Origin: Flammeovirga sp. OC4
Lineage (GTDB): Bacteria; Bacteroidota; Bacteroidia; Cytophagales; Flammeovirgaceae
Direction of reading: 5' to 3'
Length of the DNA stretch: 64,000 nt
Assembly: GCF_000812565.1 (NCBI RefSeq)
Contig: NZ_JTAM01000003.1
Coordinates: 186,001-250,000, forward strand
The number at the start of each line of letters is the position of its first letter. Position 1 is the stretch's first letter. Both the position numbers and the translations under genes were made by a program. Shown here piece by piece: positions 18,981 through 26,901 of this stretch. The notes under the pieces were generated by a model that saw nothing but the letters and a program-made list of their open reading frames with translations, ran no database searches and was not told the DNA's origin.

Positions 18981-20397
18981 TTTTAAGAAATATATTACTC
19001 TAAGTGTACTTTTGTTAAGTGCACTGACTTGTTTAGGACAACAGGAAACCATGCTTTACTTTATGAAAGACATGCCTCAGTCCTTGCAATTAAACCCCGC
19101 ACATAAGAGCGTTTATAAAACATCAGTGGTATTACCTTCGGTTTATATGAATGCAGAATCGACCACTTTTTCATACAACAATATTTTCACCGAAGATTTG
19201 GACGGGAACAACATTGATTTGGAAAAATTCTTTGAAAAACTGCAGGATCAAAATGTAATGGAATCAACCGCCGTTGTTGATTTAGTAGGGTTGACCATCA
19301 CTTCAGATAAAATTAGTATCAGCCTTTTTGTAAGAGAAAGAATATCTAGTGTAATGCAAATTGAAGAGGATGTAGGAGAATTATTTGCAAAAGGAACTGC
19401 TCACCCTGACAACCTTAATAGAGAATTCAATATCGCTCCTTCATTTAACCTGAGTCACTATAGAGAATACGGCTTTGGTTTTAATTATAATATCAAAGAC
19501 CGTTGGACATTTGGGGTCAATGCAAAATATCTTTCTGGTTTGATGAATATCAACATGAAAAATGCCCAAATCACATTAAAAACAGAAGATGCCGCCAACT
19601 ATCCTATCACGGTTGCTATGGGTGATGCTCCGATTAGAAGTGCTGGTTTCAATAAATTATTGACCTCAGATAAAGAGATTACTTCCGCTGAACTTGGTTC
19701 TTATTTAGCAGGGGGTGCGGGAAATGGTTATGCATTTGATCTCGGAGTGACTTTCCAATTAACGGACAAAGTATTATTAGAATTAGCGGCTACCAACATC
19801 GGCCAAATTATCTGGAGTAACTCTAGACAAGACTATAGACTTGGTGCCGAAGATTATAACACTATGGTACTTACGGGGTCAAACCCACAAGATGTTTTCA
19901 ATAATGAAAACCTTGACACTCCTAATCCTCAATATGATTCTTTGGTCAGTTTATTTGATTTTCATGAAATGGAAAACAGTGATCAAAGTTCTTATATCAC
20001 TACCCTACCAATGTACGCCAACCTTGCAGGAAGTATTGATTTAGGACATAAGTTTATCATTGGTTGTACGGTGGGCTTTAGTTATATAGAAGATTATTTT
20101 AATCCTCGTTTTTCCATTAGTGCAAATAAAAGATTTGCTGATTTTTTAGGTATAGGTGTCAACTATACTGCTGACAAAAGTGGAATTTCGCGTGTGGGTG
20201 GTGCAGTCAGTATTGGCTTTCCTGGCATTAAAGTTTATGCGATATCAGATGATCTCGTTAAAAATATTACCAATTGGAAAGACTCTCAATCCTTAGGTGT
20301 TCGATTTGGGGTGAATTTGAACTTTGGGTATGTCAAACAGAATTACCTCAATAAAAGACAAACGAGAGCAAGTCAGATTATGGAATGGCATGATTAA
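18970..20397 (+). CDS. DUF5723 family outer-membrane beta-barrel protein
   Basis: 475 aa with a signal peptide (residues 1-24, ending LGQQE). It shows the DUF5723 signature opening: a segment about proteins ordered on the cell surface with LNPAH early in the mature part. Amphipathic strands follow throughout (FGFNYNIKDRWTFGVNAKYLSG, FAFDLGVTFQLTDK-like, IGVNYTADKSG) and the protein ends in an outer-membrane barrel pattern. The 11-nt overlap with the preceding lipoprotein gene indicates an operon. By family knowledge these proteins are barrels of unknown role, often paired with lipoproteins in Bacteroidota. Confidence 0.88.
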   Translation: MIYNFKKYITLSVLLLSALTCLGQQETMLYFMKDMPQSLQLNPAHKSVYKTSVVLPSVYMNAESTTFSYNNIFTEDLDGNNIDLEKFFEKLQDQNVMESTAVVDLVGLTITSDKISISLFVRERISSVMQIEEDVGELFAKGTAHPDNLNREFNIAPSFNLSHYREYGFGFNYNIKDRWTFGVNAKYLSGLMNINMKNAQITLKTEDAANYPITVAMGDAPIRSAGFNKLLTSDKEITSAELGSYLAGGAGNGYAFDLGVTFQLTDKVLLELAATNIGQIIWSNSRQDYRLGAEDYNTMVLTGSNPQDVFNNENLDTPNPQYDSLVSLFDFHEMENSDQSSYITTLPMYANLAGSIDLGHKFIIGCTVGFSYIEDYFNPRFSISANKRFADFLGIGVNYTADKSGISRVGGAVSIGFPGIKVYAISDDLVKNITNWKDSQSLGVRFGVNLNFGYVKQNYLNKRQTRASQIMEWHD

Positions 20398-20603
20398 AAT
20401 GTCACGATAAATACAATATCATTTCTCTTTTTCAACGTTTATTAAAAAGTGCGTCATTATGGAGCACTCTGTCACTTAAAAACACATTTCATCTTTCTTT
20501 CAAAACTAAAAACAAACCCCTAAACATCTCATTTACAACAACAAACACATTAACGGCTTATTCTTTTCATTAATAATGGTGTATCACATTAAAAAGCATC
20601 AAA

Positions 20604-21851
20604 ATGGACAGAATAATTACAAAAGAGGAAAAGCAAAAGGATAAAAAGAAGCAATACTTTAAGATTGGTACTGCCGTAGTTATTGGATTAGGTTTACTTT
20701 ATTTAGTCAATGGTTATTTAACAAAGAAAATTGACCGAAGAGATATTTCCATTGGAATTGTTGAAAAAGGAAATGTTGCGTTGACTATTTCTGGAAGTGG
20801 AAAAATAGAGCCTACGCTTCAAAAAGCAATTACATCTCCATTTTCATCATTTATTGAAGCCACTTATAAAGGTATCGGTGATAATGTCAAAGCCAATGAA
20901 TCAATTCTTCAAATAAATGTAGCAGAAGCTGAAAATAAACTTTCGTCAATGAAAGATGAGGCTGAGATGAAACGTGTCGAAATCAACAAAGAAAAACTAA
21001 GACTCAACAAAGAACTTTTCAACTTAAAGAAAGAAACTCAAATCAATGCTCTTCAGTTAAAAAGCAGAGAAGAAGCATTAAAAAGTGAAACAAAATTATT
21101 GTCGATTGGCGGTTCCACTGAAGAAAAAGTAAAGCAAGCAAAAACATTATTAGAAGTTGAAAAACTAAAACAGGAACAATTAAACCATGATTTAAAAATT
21201 AAGGAACAAGGTATTCTTCAAGAAATTAAATCGTTAGAACTTTCACTTTCTATTCAACTTAAAAGCATTCAAGAACAAGAAAGAAAATTAGAAAAAGCGA
21301 AGACAAAAACTGGAATGGACGGAGTCATCACTTTTATCAAAGATAAAGTAGGTGCTTCTATTGCTGAAGGTGAAGTACTGGCAAGAGTAGCCAATATGGA
21401 TCAATTTAGAATCCGTGGAAAAGTGTCAGAACAATATGTCGCTTCTCTTTCTATTGGAATGGATGTGGTCGCTAAAACTTCAAAAGCCTCTTACACTGGA
21501 AATGTCACAAGTATCTCTCCCTCTTCTGACAATGGAATGATCACTGTTTTAGTACAAATTCACGAACAAAAAGATTTAGATCTGCTTCGTCCTGATATGA
21601 TCGTTGATCTTTCAATCATCAGAGAACAACATGAAAATGTATTGAGAGTAAAAAATAGAGGAGCATTCAAAGGTATAAAAGACGAAAAAATATTTGTGAT
21701 TCATAATGGTAGTGCTGAAAAAGTTACGGTACAAACAGGGTTTAGGAACTCTGTATGGGTGGAATTAAAAAACAATGTTCAAGAAGGTGATTCTATCATC
21801 ATCTCCCCTACAGATAAATTTATCAACTCAACGCATATTGAACTTAAATAA
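20604..21851 (+). CDS. HlyD/MacA-type periplasmic adaptor protein
   Basis: 415 aa. A short cytoplasmic N-terminus, one transmembrane helix (about 22-40), a split barrel-sandwich domain (about 55-105 and 240-265, the latter with DGVITFIKDKVG), a long coiled-coil hairpin (about 105-235, rich in K, E and L) and a C-terminal beta-barrel/MP domain. It should connect an inner-membrane MacB-type ABC transporter to a TolC channel. The TolC-type gene follows 26 bp downstream. The matching ABC genes are not adjacent but lie at 29362-32485, about 6 kb away. Confidence 0.93.
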   Translation: MDRIITKEEKQKDKKKQYFKIGTAVVIGLGLLYLVNGYLTKKIDRRDISIGIVEKGNVALTISGSGKIEPTLQKAITSPFSSFIEATYKGIGDNVKANESILQINVAEAENKLSSMKDEAEMKRVEINKEKLRLNKELFNLKKETQINALQLKSREEALKSETKLLSIGGSTEEKVKQAKTLLEVEKLKQEQLNHDLKIKEQGILQEIKSLELSLSIQLKSIQEQERKLEKAKTKTGMDGVITFIKDKVGASIAEGEVLARVANMDQFRIRGKVSEQYVASLSIGMDVVAKTSKASYTGNVTSISPSSDNGMITVLVQIHEQKDLDLLRPDMIVDLSIIREQHENVLRVKNRGAFKGIKDEKIFVIHNGSAEKVTVQTGFRNSVWVELKNNVQEGDSIIISPTDKFINSTHIELK

Positions 21852-21877
21852 TTTTTGATCTCAACGAAGAAATAATC

Positions 21878-23335
21878 ATGAAAAAGCTATCATTATTAGG
21901 GGTATTACTTTTAATCTCTTCCACTTTATTGGGTCAAAAAGTTTTAAGCCTCAAACAAGCGATCGATCTTGCACAAGCCAATTCCAATTATGTTCAGATT
22001 GCAGGAAAAACATTAGAGATTGAAAGAGCAAATTTTAAATCCTTTCAAACAGACTTAAGACCTCAAATGGTGTTACAAGGAACGCCTACTTCTTATGGTA
22101 AAAATTACAATCCGATTACTCAGCCAGACGGAAGTGTTGTGTACCAAGCTGTAGAACAAAATAACATTAATATGCAATTGAATTTAACTCAACAAATTGC
22201 AGCAACAGGGGGTTCTGTTTTCATAGGTAGCCAACTTAACCGATTTGATGATTTTCAGAGTGAAGTACATCAATATCAGGCACAGCCTTTTTACATTGGA
22301 TACAATCAACCTCTTTTTCAATACAACCAATTGAAATGGCAAAAAAAATTGGCTCCTCTACAACTTCAAGAGGCCGAAAAGCAATTTATAGAGGATATGG
22401 AATGGATTGCGGTTCAAACCACTCAATTTTATTTTGATGCTCTTGTATCACAATTGAATAGCAACATTGCACTTCAAAACGTGGAAGACAATCAAAAAAT
22501 TGTAAAAATCACAAAGGCAAAAAAGGAATTGGGCAGAGCTTCTGAAAGTGAAGTATTACAAGTAGAACTCAATGTAATCTCAGCAGAACAAACTTATGCA
22601 TCGGCTAACTTAAGTTATAGAACAGCGATGAGAGCATTATTAAATTACTTACAAGTGGATTCTTATAATGAGATTAATATTCAATTATTAGTTCCTGCTA
22701 ATTTTAACCTTAGTCAAATTAATACCGATAAAGCATGGGAATTTGCCAAAAGAAACCGTAAGGATTTTATCAATTACCAGAGAAGAACGGTAGAAAGTGA
22801 AAGTCAAATTGCAAAAGCGAAACGTGATAACCGATTCCAAGCTAATGTTGAAGTAGCATTTGGTTTGAGTAATCAGTCCAACGATATCAGTCAAGCCTAC
22901 AGTAACAATATTCAATCACAACAGTTTAATGTGACATTGGCTGTTCCGATTTTAGATTGGGGAAGAGCAAAAGCAAGAATCCACTCAGCGGTTACAAGTT
23001 ATGAACTCACTCAGGCTCAAATCGAACAAGATAAACTCGATTTCCAAAGAGAAGTGATCAATGCCAGTGAGCAATTAGAAACGATGGCGGAACAAGTGAA
23101 TTACATTCAAAAAGCAGATGAAGTGGCTCAAAAAAAATACTCTATTGCTTTGCAACGCTATGAACTGGGAGATATCAGTATTCGTGAATTGGTTTGGTCA
23201 ACAGACGAAAAAGATCAAGCAAAAAATGCTTATATCAATACTTTAAAATCGTATTGGATGAGTTATTATCAGTTGAGAACTGTAACGTTATATGATTTTG
23301 AAGAGGAAGAGAATATTAGGTATGTGGTGCAGTAA
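21878..23335 (+). CDS. TolC-family outer-membrane efflux channel
   Basis: 485 aa with a signal peptide (residues 1-19, LLGQK). Two OEP repeats typical of TolC are visible, each opening with LKQAIDLAQANSN-like and ending in long helices (DKLDFQREVINASEQLETMAEQV; KKYSIALQRYELGDISIRELV). It forms the trimeric outer-membrane duct of a tripartite exporter together with the HlyD protein encoded just upstream, with which it forms an operon. A GTTAC-type regulatory site begins 6 nt after its stop codon and belongs to the next gene. Confidence 0.95.
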   Translation: MKKLSLLGVLLLISSTLLGQKVLSLKQAIDLAQANSNYVQIAGKTLEIERANFKSFQTDLRPQMVLQGTPTSYGKNYNPITQPDGSVVYQAVEQNNINMQLNLTQQIAATGGSVFIGSQLNRFDDFQSEVHQYQAQPFYIGYNQPLFQYNQLKWQKKLAPLQLQEAEKQFIEDMEWIAVQTTQFYFDALVSQLNSNIALQNVEDNQKIVKITKAKKELGRASESEVLQVELNVISAEQTYASANLSYRTAMRALLNYLQVDSYNEINIQLLVPANFNLSQINTDKAWEFAKRNRKDFINYQRRTVESESQIAKAKRDNRFQANVEVAFGLSNQSNDISQAYSNNIQSQQFNVTLAVPILDWGRAKARIHSAVTSYELTQAQIEQDKLDFQREVINASEQLETMAEQVNYIQKADEVAQKKYSIALQRYELGDISIRELVWSTDEKDQAKNAYINTLKSYWMSYYQLRTVTLYDFEEEENIRYVVQ

Positions 23336-23341
23336 GTCTAG

Positions 23342-23402
23342 GTTACATTACACTGAGTAACGCACTGTTACTTCTAACTCAAAATGTCAAACTCTATTAT
23401 TG
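23342..23402 (+). promoter_or_regulatory. GTTAC-box promoter A
   Basis: GTTAC (23342-23346), N10, GTAAC (23357-23361), N5, GTTAC (23367-23371), then 23 nt, then the -7-like octamer TATTATTG (23395-23402; Bacteroidota consensus TAnnTTTG). The ATG of the small membrane-protein gene follows 27 nt later. The same GTTAC-N10-GTAAC-N5-GTTAC layout and the same 23-nt gap recur at promoter C, and the third box and gap at promoter B. Confidence 0.75.
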
Positions 23403-23429
23403 TGATATTATCAACCAATAATATTAATA

Positions 23430-23843
23430 ATGGAATTTATCAAAAAAAAATGGAGCTTTATCATTGTTATAGGTGTTCTTCTTTCTAATATCTTCACGGC
23501 CTATTATATCAATATAACATTTAGAGAAATTCGTTTTCCATATGATGAAGAGGAAATAATGCCTTATCCTAAAATAAAGCATAATCAAAACAGGAGTTTT
23601 CAAGAAAAACAAATCAATCAGAATTCTTCGAGTCAAAACGTATATTTACCCGACTTAAAGCATTTCCCAAAAGAAATGATAAATTTGAATACATCAATCA
23701 ACCATAATACTTTTCAAAAGAAACATAAAAGAGTGGTATCTAGCAGAAATAAAATTTTGATTGAGTACCCAAACGGCGTAAAAGTTTATTATTCTAATCC
23801 ATCTTCAAACTTAGATTTAACTGAAATTATTCAACTCTATTAA
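23430..23843 (+). CDS. Small single-pass membrane protein of the GTTAC regulon
   Basis: 137 aa. An N-terminal signal anchor (residues 8-28, FIIVIGVLLSNIFTAYYI) is followed by a short acidic segment (YDEEEIMPYP) and a polar, Asn/Gln/Lys-rich tail, probably in the periplasm. The C-terminal part (KILIEYPNGVKVYYSNPSSNLDL) looks folded. I do not recognise the family. It is preceded by GTTAC promoter A and followed by GTTAC promoter B, so it shares regulation with the 58-aa lipoprotein and the C45 hydrolase. Its TFRE...EEIMPYP stretch loosely echoes TFRDDFEDNMPP of the 58-aa lipoprotein. Confidence 0.75.
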   Translation: MEFIKKKWSFIIVIGVLLSNIFTAYYINITFREIRFPYDEEEIMPYPKIKHNQNRSFQEKQINQNSSSQNVYLPDLKHFPKEMINLNTSINHNTFQKKHKRVVSSRNKILIEYPNGVKVYYSNPSSNLDLTEIIQLY

Positions 23844-23855
23844 GGCTAATGGCTC

Positions 23856-23911
23856 GTTACGTATCGTAACCTGGTGTTACTACTGTAACAAACCATAATA
23901 CAGCACCTTTG
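23856..23911 (+). promoter_or_regulatory. GTTAC-box promoter B
   Basis: Four alternating boxes: GTTAC 23856-23860, GTAAC 23866-23870, GTTAC 23876-23880, GTAAC 23885-23889. The third box is again followed, after exactly 23 nt, by a -7-like octamer CACCTTTG (23904-23911). The 58-aa lipoprotein gene starts 30 nt later. This is the densest of the three sites. Confidence 0.75.
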
Positions 23912-23941
23912 TATCATAATCAAGTTCAAATCAATCATTAA

Positions 23942-24118
23942 ATGAAGATGAAAAATAATAACACAACATCTAGGAGATTATTTACTTTAATCACTCTTAT
24001 TGCTTTAACAATAACACTATCCAACCTATTTACATCATGTACTTTCAGAGATGATTTTGAAGACAATATGCCTCCAAGATCTAGTAGTCAATTACACTTA
24101 GGGAGTCATTGGAAATGA
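23942..24118 (+). CDS. 58-aa lipoprotein of the GTTAC regulon
   Basis: A short gene below the usual length cut-off. It encodes 58 aa with a basic N-terminus, a hydrophobic core (residues 14-31) and a lipobox ending LFTSC (C33). The mature part is only 26 residues, beginning CTFRDDFEDNMPPR and ending SHWK. The acidic residues right after the cysteine resemble the surface-export signal of Bacteroidota lipoproteins. It has its own promoter (GTTAC site B) and its own terminator (24142-24178), which strongly suggests that it is a real gene. Possible roles include a secreted or surface peptide; unknown. Confidence 0.75.
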   Translation: MKMKNNNTTSRRLFTLITLIALTITLSNLFTSCTFRDDFEDNMPPRSSSQLHLGSHWK

Positions 24119-24141
24119 GATCATGACTAATAAAAATACGC

Positions 24142-24180
24142 AAAAGCACCACCTAAAATTAAAGAAGGCGGTGCTTTTTT
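24142..24180. terminator. Bidirectional terminator between lipoprotein and regulator genes
   Basis: Stem AAAAGCACCACC (24142-24153) pairs with GGCGGTGCTTTT (24167-24178) with one mismatch, followed on the plus strand by six T in total. The stem overlaps the last codons of the regulator gene that ends at 24159 on the minus strand, so one hairpin serves both convergent genes. Confidence 0.8.
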
Positions 24181-25559
24181 AATAACTGAGAAGCTGTTTT
24201 ATGATTCAACCAATTAATAATTAAATCTTCCATACTATCAGTTTGCTCTTCAAGTATTTCCTTCAATGCCTTTTGTGCTTTTTCTCTTTTCAAAGGGTTT
24301 GAACTGCCTATAGCAAGAAGGAATAATGAAAAATAAAAAGGTTGCTGATCTAGTGATTTTTCCACATCGTCTGACAAACTTTCATTATTGAGCAATTGGA
24401 AGATAGCTCTTGAGATATCAATTACTTTAGGTATTTCATAATCTACCCTTTGAAGCCTACTGTAAACCGTTTGGAATGCAGCCTCTTTATTAAAATAAGA
24501 ATGTAAAAGGAGTTCTTGACATAAAGGCTCATAATGCTTCGGCTGTTGTATAAATTTCTGATAGAGCGTATAGGCCTTCTCTTCTTCTTTTTTATAAATC
24601 AAACTCCATATTTCTTCACATAATGAATTGGGAGAATCATCCGATAATAGTATCTGATCTGCCAAATGAAGTGCATTTTCATGAATATGTAAGCCATAAT
24701 GGTAATCCAAATGGTATAACTTTTTTAGAATCGCTTGAAGGAATAAGTTTGGTGTTGATTCAAGTATTTTTTGTAATTGAAGCACTGCATCAGATAATAA
24801 TTCATACCTATGATGCACTAAGATTTCAGTATCAAAAGAGATAATATCTTTCAAAATTGTGTTATCCAAAACATCCCAACCCACTTCTAATAATAAAGGA
24901 CTATACAGTCCGTCAATATACAACTGCAGCAATTCTAAAAGAGCTTGATCCGATTCACACCTCCCTTCAAAAATCTTTACTAATCTCTTCTCATGACCAT
25001 AAACATAAATACTGACTAGATTTTCCTCCCACAGAAATTTCATATGAAAGTCAGCTTTATCTTGATCAAGCGTCAGAGTCAAAAACTTATTGAGGAAAAT
25101 ATTTTTACTCAATTTCAATTGAAGATGTTCTAAATAATCTGCTCTCCCTTCTACAACCCTTGTTATTCCACCTAGGTAAACCTCCGGAAATTTAAGGACT
25201 GTAGAACTACTTTTAGGGTCTTGTTGCTGTGCCATAAATACTGGTTTGTAATTTCCCTTTGGAATCTCAATAATGACATCCTCTTGCTGAACATCATTGA
25301 GATAATACTTTTTAAGCAATGTCCTCAAACGGCCCATCTGCACTCTCACAATAGGATCAATAGAGGCATCAAAATCATCCTCTCGATCAAAAACCTCTAA
25401 GGCTATTGAATAAGAAGTATAATGCTCCTCTTTTCCCTGATCACTCTTCTGTACCAAATAAGATAAAAGCTTCTTTGCTCTAAAGGAGGTAATAAAAGTA
25501 GGACTGTTAAGTATATTTTCTAGCGTTTTTGTCTTAGAGGTCATCATCATTATGCTCAT
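24159..25559 (-). CDS. Probable transcriptional regulator: winged-helix-like N-terminus with helical-repeat C-terminus
   Basis: 466 aa, cytosolic. Residues about 10-115 match the N-terminal module found in many proteobacterial and Bacteroidota TPR or cyclase-like proteins: LENILNSPTF..S.RAKKLLSYLV, YSIALEVFDREDDFD..IDPIVRVQMGRLRTLLKKYY and IEIPKGNYKPVF. This module is believed to be a winged-helix DNA-binding domain. The remaining ~330 residues are helical and repeat-like, probably a sensory TPR-type region. The ATG at 25559 directly abuts GTTAC promoter C; internal Met codons 4-6 are alternative starts. The gene lies within the GTTAC cluster and is the best candidate for the factor that binds the boxes, including its own promoter region. 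Confidence 0.75.
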   Translation of the reverse strand: MSIMMMTSKTKTLENILNSPTFITSFRAKKLLSYLVQKSDQGKEEHYTSYSIALEVFDREDDFDASIDPIVRVQMGRLRTLLKKYYLNDVQQEDVIIEIPKGNYKPVFMAQQQDPKSSSTVLKFPEVYLGGITRVVEGRADYLEHLQLKLSKNIFLNKFLTLTLDQDKADFHMKFLWEENLVSIYVYGHEKRLVKIFEGRCESDQALLELLQLYIDGLYSPLLLEVGWDVLDNTILKDIISFDTEILVHHRYELLSDAVLQLQKILESTPNLFLQAILKKLYHLDYHYGLHIHENALHLADQILLSDDSPNSLCEEIWSLIYKKEEEKAYTLYQKFIQQPKHYEPLCQELLLHSYFNKEAAFQTVYSRLQRVDYEIPKVIDISRAIFQLLNNESLSDDVEKSLDQQPFYFSLFLLAIGSSNPLKREKAQKALKEILEEQTDSMEDLIINWLNHKTASQLLKKHRLL

Positions 25560-25620
25560 GTTACATTACCTGATGTAACCTAGCGTTACTTCTAAGTGGC
25601 AATGATTCAAAGGATATTTG
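25560..25620 (+). promoter_or_regulatory. GTTAC-box promoter C, shared by the divergent regulator
   Basis: GTTAC 25560-25564, N10, GTAAC 25575-25579, N5, GTTAC 25585-25589, then 23 nt, then GATATTTG (25613-25620) as the -7-like box. It drives the C45 hydrolase gene, whose ATG is 39 nt downstream. The first GTTAC touches the start codon of the divergent regulator, so occupancy could block that gene's translation start region or promoter. Confidence 0.75.
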
Positions 25621-25659
25621 TAGTGTATTAATTATTAATGTAATCAAAATAATATCACC

Positions 25660-26853
25660 ATGAAAAAGTTCTCAATAATTTTCTCTTTCATCATTGCACT
25701 GACATTAAATCAGTTAATCTCTTCATCTCTTTATGCCAAATCTTTTGAGTTTTACACTCCTGAAGTACAATATGTTGATGGCATTTTTGAAATTACCATT
25801 GATGCTGACACACCTTTCGAAAGAGGTTTGCAACATGGCGTTGCACTCAATACACAAATCAATCAAGGTATTTTATCCTTTAAACAATGGATCTCCAAAA
25901 ATACAAGCATTGAAGATGTGGATGCTTTTCTTTCAAAGTTTGTAAACGAAAATGGTTATGCTTTATATACCAAACAACACACTCCTGATCTTTACGAAGA
26001 ACTTGAAGGAATCGCTGAAGGAGCAAGTATACCTTTCGATGTTTTATTCGCCTATCAAGCCTTTGATGAATTGTTTACTTATTTTGCTAATGAGGGATTT
26101 ATTGATCTACAAGGACACTGTACAACAGTTGGTATTGAAGGAAAGCAAAATATCGTCACACACAATAATGATATCCCCACCTATTTCAAAGGTTTGAATA
26201 CTTTATTGAGAATTAAAAATCCAACTACAGGACATGTAATTCTACAAGGCACTTTTGCTGGAGTAATCGCTCAAAATGGAGTAAATAATCATGGTATTGC
26301 AGTGGGAATAAATACCGTTGCCAATATCAAAGGAAATAAAACAGGTCTTCCCGTCGCTTTCAATGTCAGAAAAATTCTAGAGCAGGAAAACGTTGAAGAT
26401 GCATTGTCTTTCTTACGTTCTGTACAATGTGCTCAACCAATGAATTATATGATTGGGGACAAAAAAAATGTGATATGTGTAGAAGTATACGGAGAGGGTC
26501 AATATGATATTCTTAAACCGAATCACAACTTTATTGTCCACACAAACCATACACTTTCTGATAAAACCCCTCAACTTTTCGAAATGAGTGAAGAAGATGG
26601 CGGTGCATCATTTGCCAATACTTTAGAACGTTTGAAATTGGCCAATGAATGGCTTGAGAAAAAAGAAAATACCATCACAAAAACAGAGATCATGGAACTG
26701 AAATCAGGGCCAATGATCAATGTTTTCCCAGGTAACAATACTGGTCGAACGCTACAAAGCATGATAGTCGTTTTACCAAGAAACGAAGCTCCTTATGTGT
26801 ATTACACCGGAGACTCACCAAGCATTTCAAGTTATACTCGATTTAGTTTTTAG
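25660..26853 (+). CDS. Exported C45-family N-terminal-nucleophile hydrolase/acyltransferase
   Basis: 397 aa with a signal peptide (residues 1-26, SSLYAKS). It belongs to the peptidase C45 / acyl-CoA:6-aminopenicillanic-acid acyltransferase family. Family features are GLQHG near residue 60, the nucleophile C154 in GHCTTVG exposed by self-cleavage before the cysteine, VTHNNDIP in place of the usual NWDW loop, and FAGVIAQNGVNNHGIAVGINTV. Members hydrolyse or transfer acyl groups on amines, for example beta-lactams, N-acyl amino acids or lipopeptides. Being exported, it acts in the periplasm or outside. It is under GTTAC promoter C together with two tiny envelope proteins, and a terminator follows at 26862. 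Confidence 0.88.
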   Translation: MKKFSIIFSFIIALTLNQLISSSLYAKSFEFYTPEVQYVDGIFEITIDADTPFERGLQHGVALNTQINQGILSFKQWISKNTSIEDVDAFLSKFVNENGYALYTKQHTPDLYEELEGIAEGASIPFDVLFAYQAFDELFTYFANEGFIDLQGHCTTVGIEGKQNIVTHNNDIPTYFKGLNTLLRIKNPTTGHVILQGTFAGVIAQNGVNNHGIAVGINTVANIKGNKTGLPVAFNVRKILEQENVEDALSFLRSVQCAQPMNYMIGDKKNVICVEVYGEGQYDILKPNHNFIVHTNHTLSDKTPQLFEMSEEDGGASFANTLERLKLANEWLEKKENTITKTEIMELKSGPMINVFPGNNTGRTLQSMIVVLPRNEAPYVYYTGDSPSISSYTRFSF

Positions 26854-26861
26854 TAATAATT

Positions 26862-26893
26862 AAAGGGGTAATCTTTTTGGGTTATCCCTTTTA
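26862..26893. terminator. Bidirectional terminator between convergent genes
   Basis: Stem AAAGGGGTAA (26862-26871) with TTATCCCTTT (26882-26891), one G-T pair, loop of 10 nt, T-rich on both strands. It lies between the C45 hydrolase gene and the convergent DUF1624 gene. Confidence 0.7.
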
Positions 26894-26901
26894 TCTATCC
26901 T

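Noticed and set aside
20398-20603. A sigma-54 promoter in front of the HlyD gene (TGGAGCAC...), and a short AGTGC/GCACT hairpin.
   Set aside because: The -12 part does not match TTGC and the spacing is poor. The hairpin is only 5 bp. Neither is convincing.
23278-23290. A further GTAAC next to GTTA inside the 3' end of the TolC-type gene, 56 bp before site A.
   Set aside because: It lies in coding sequence (Thr-Val-Thr-Leu codons), breaks the spacing rule of the other sites and is not followed by a -7-like octamer at 23 nt.
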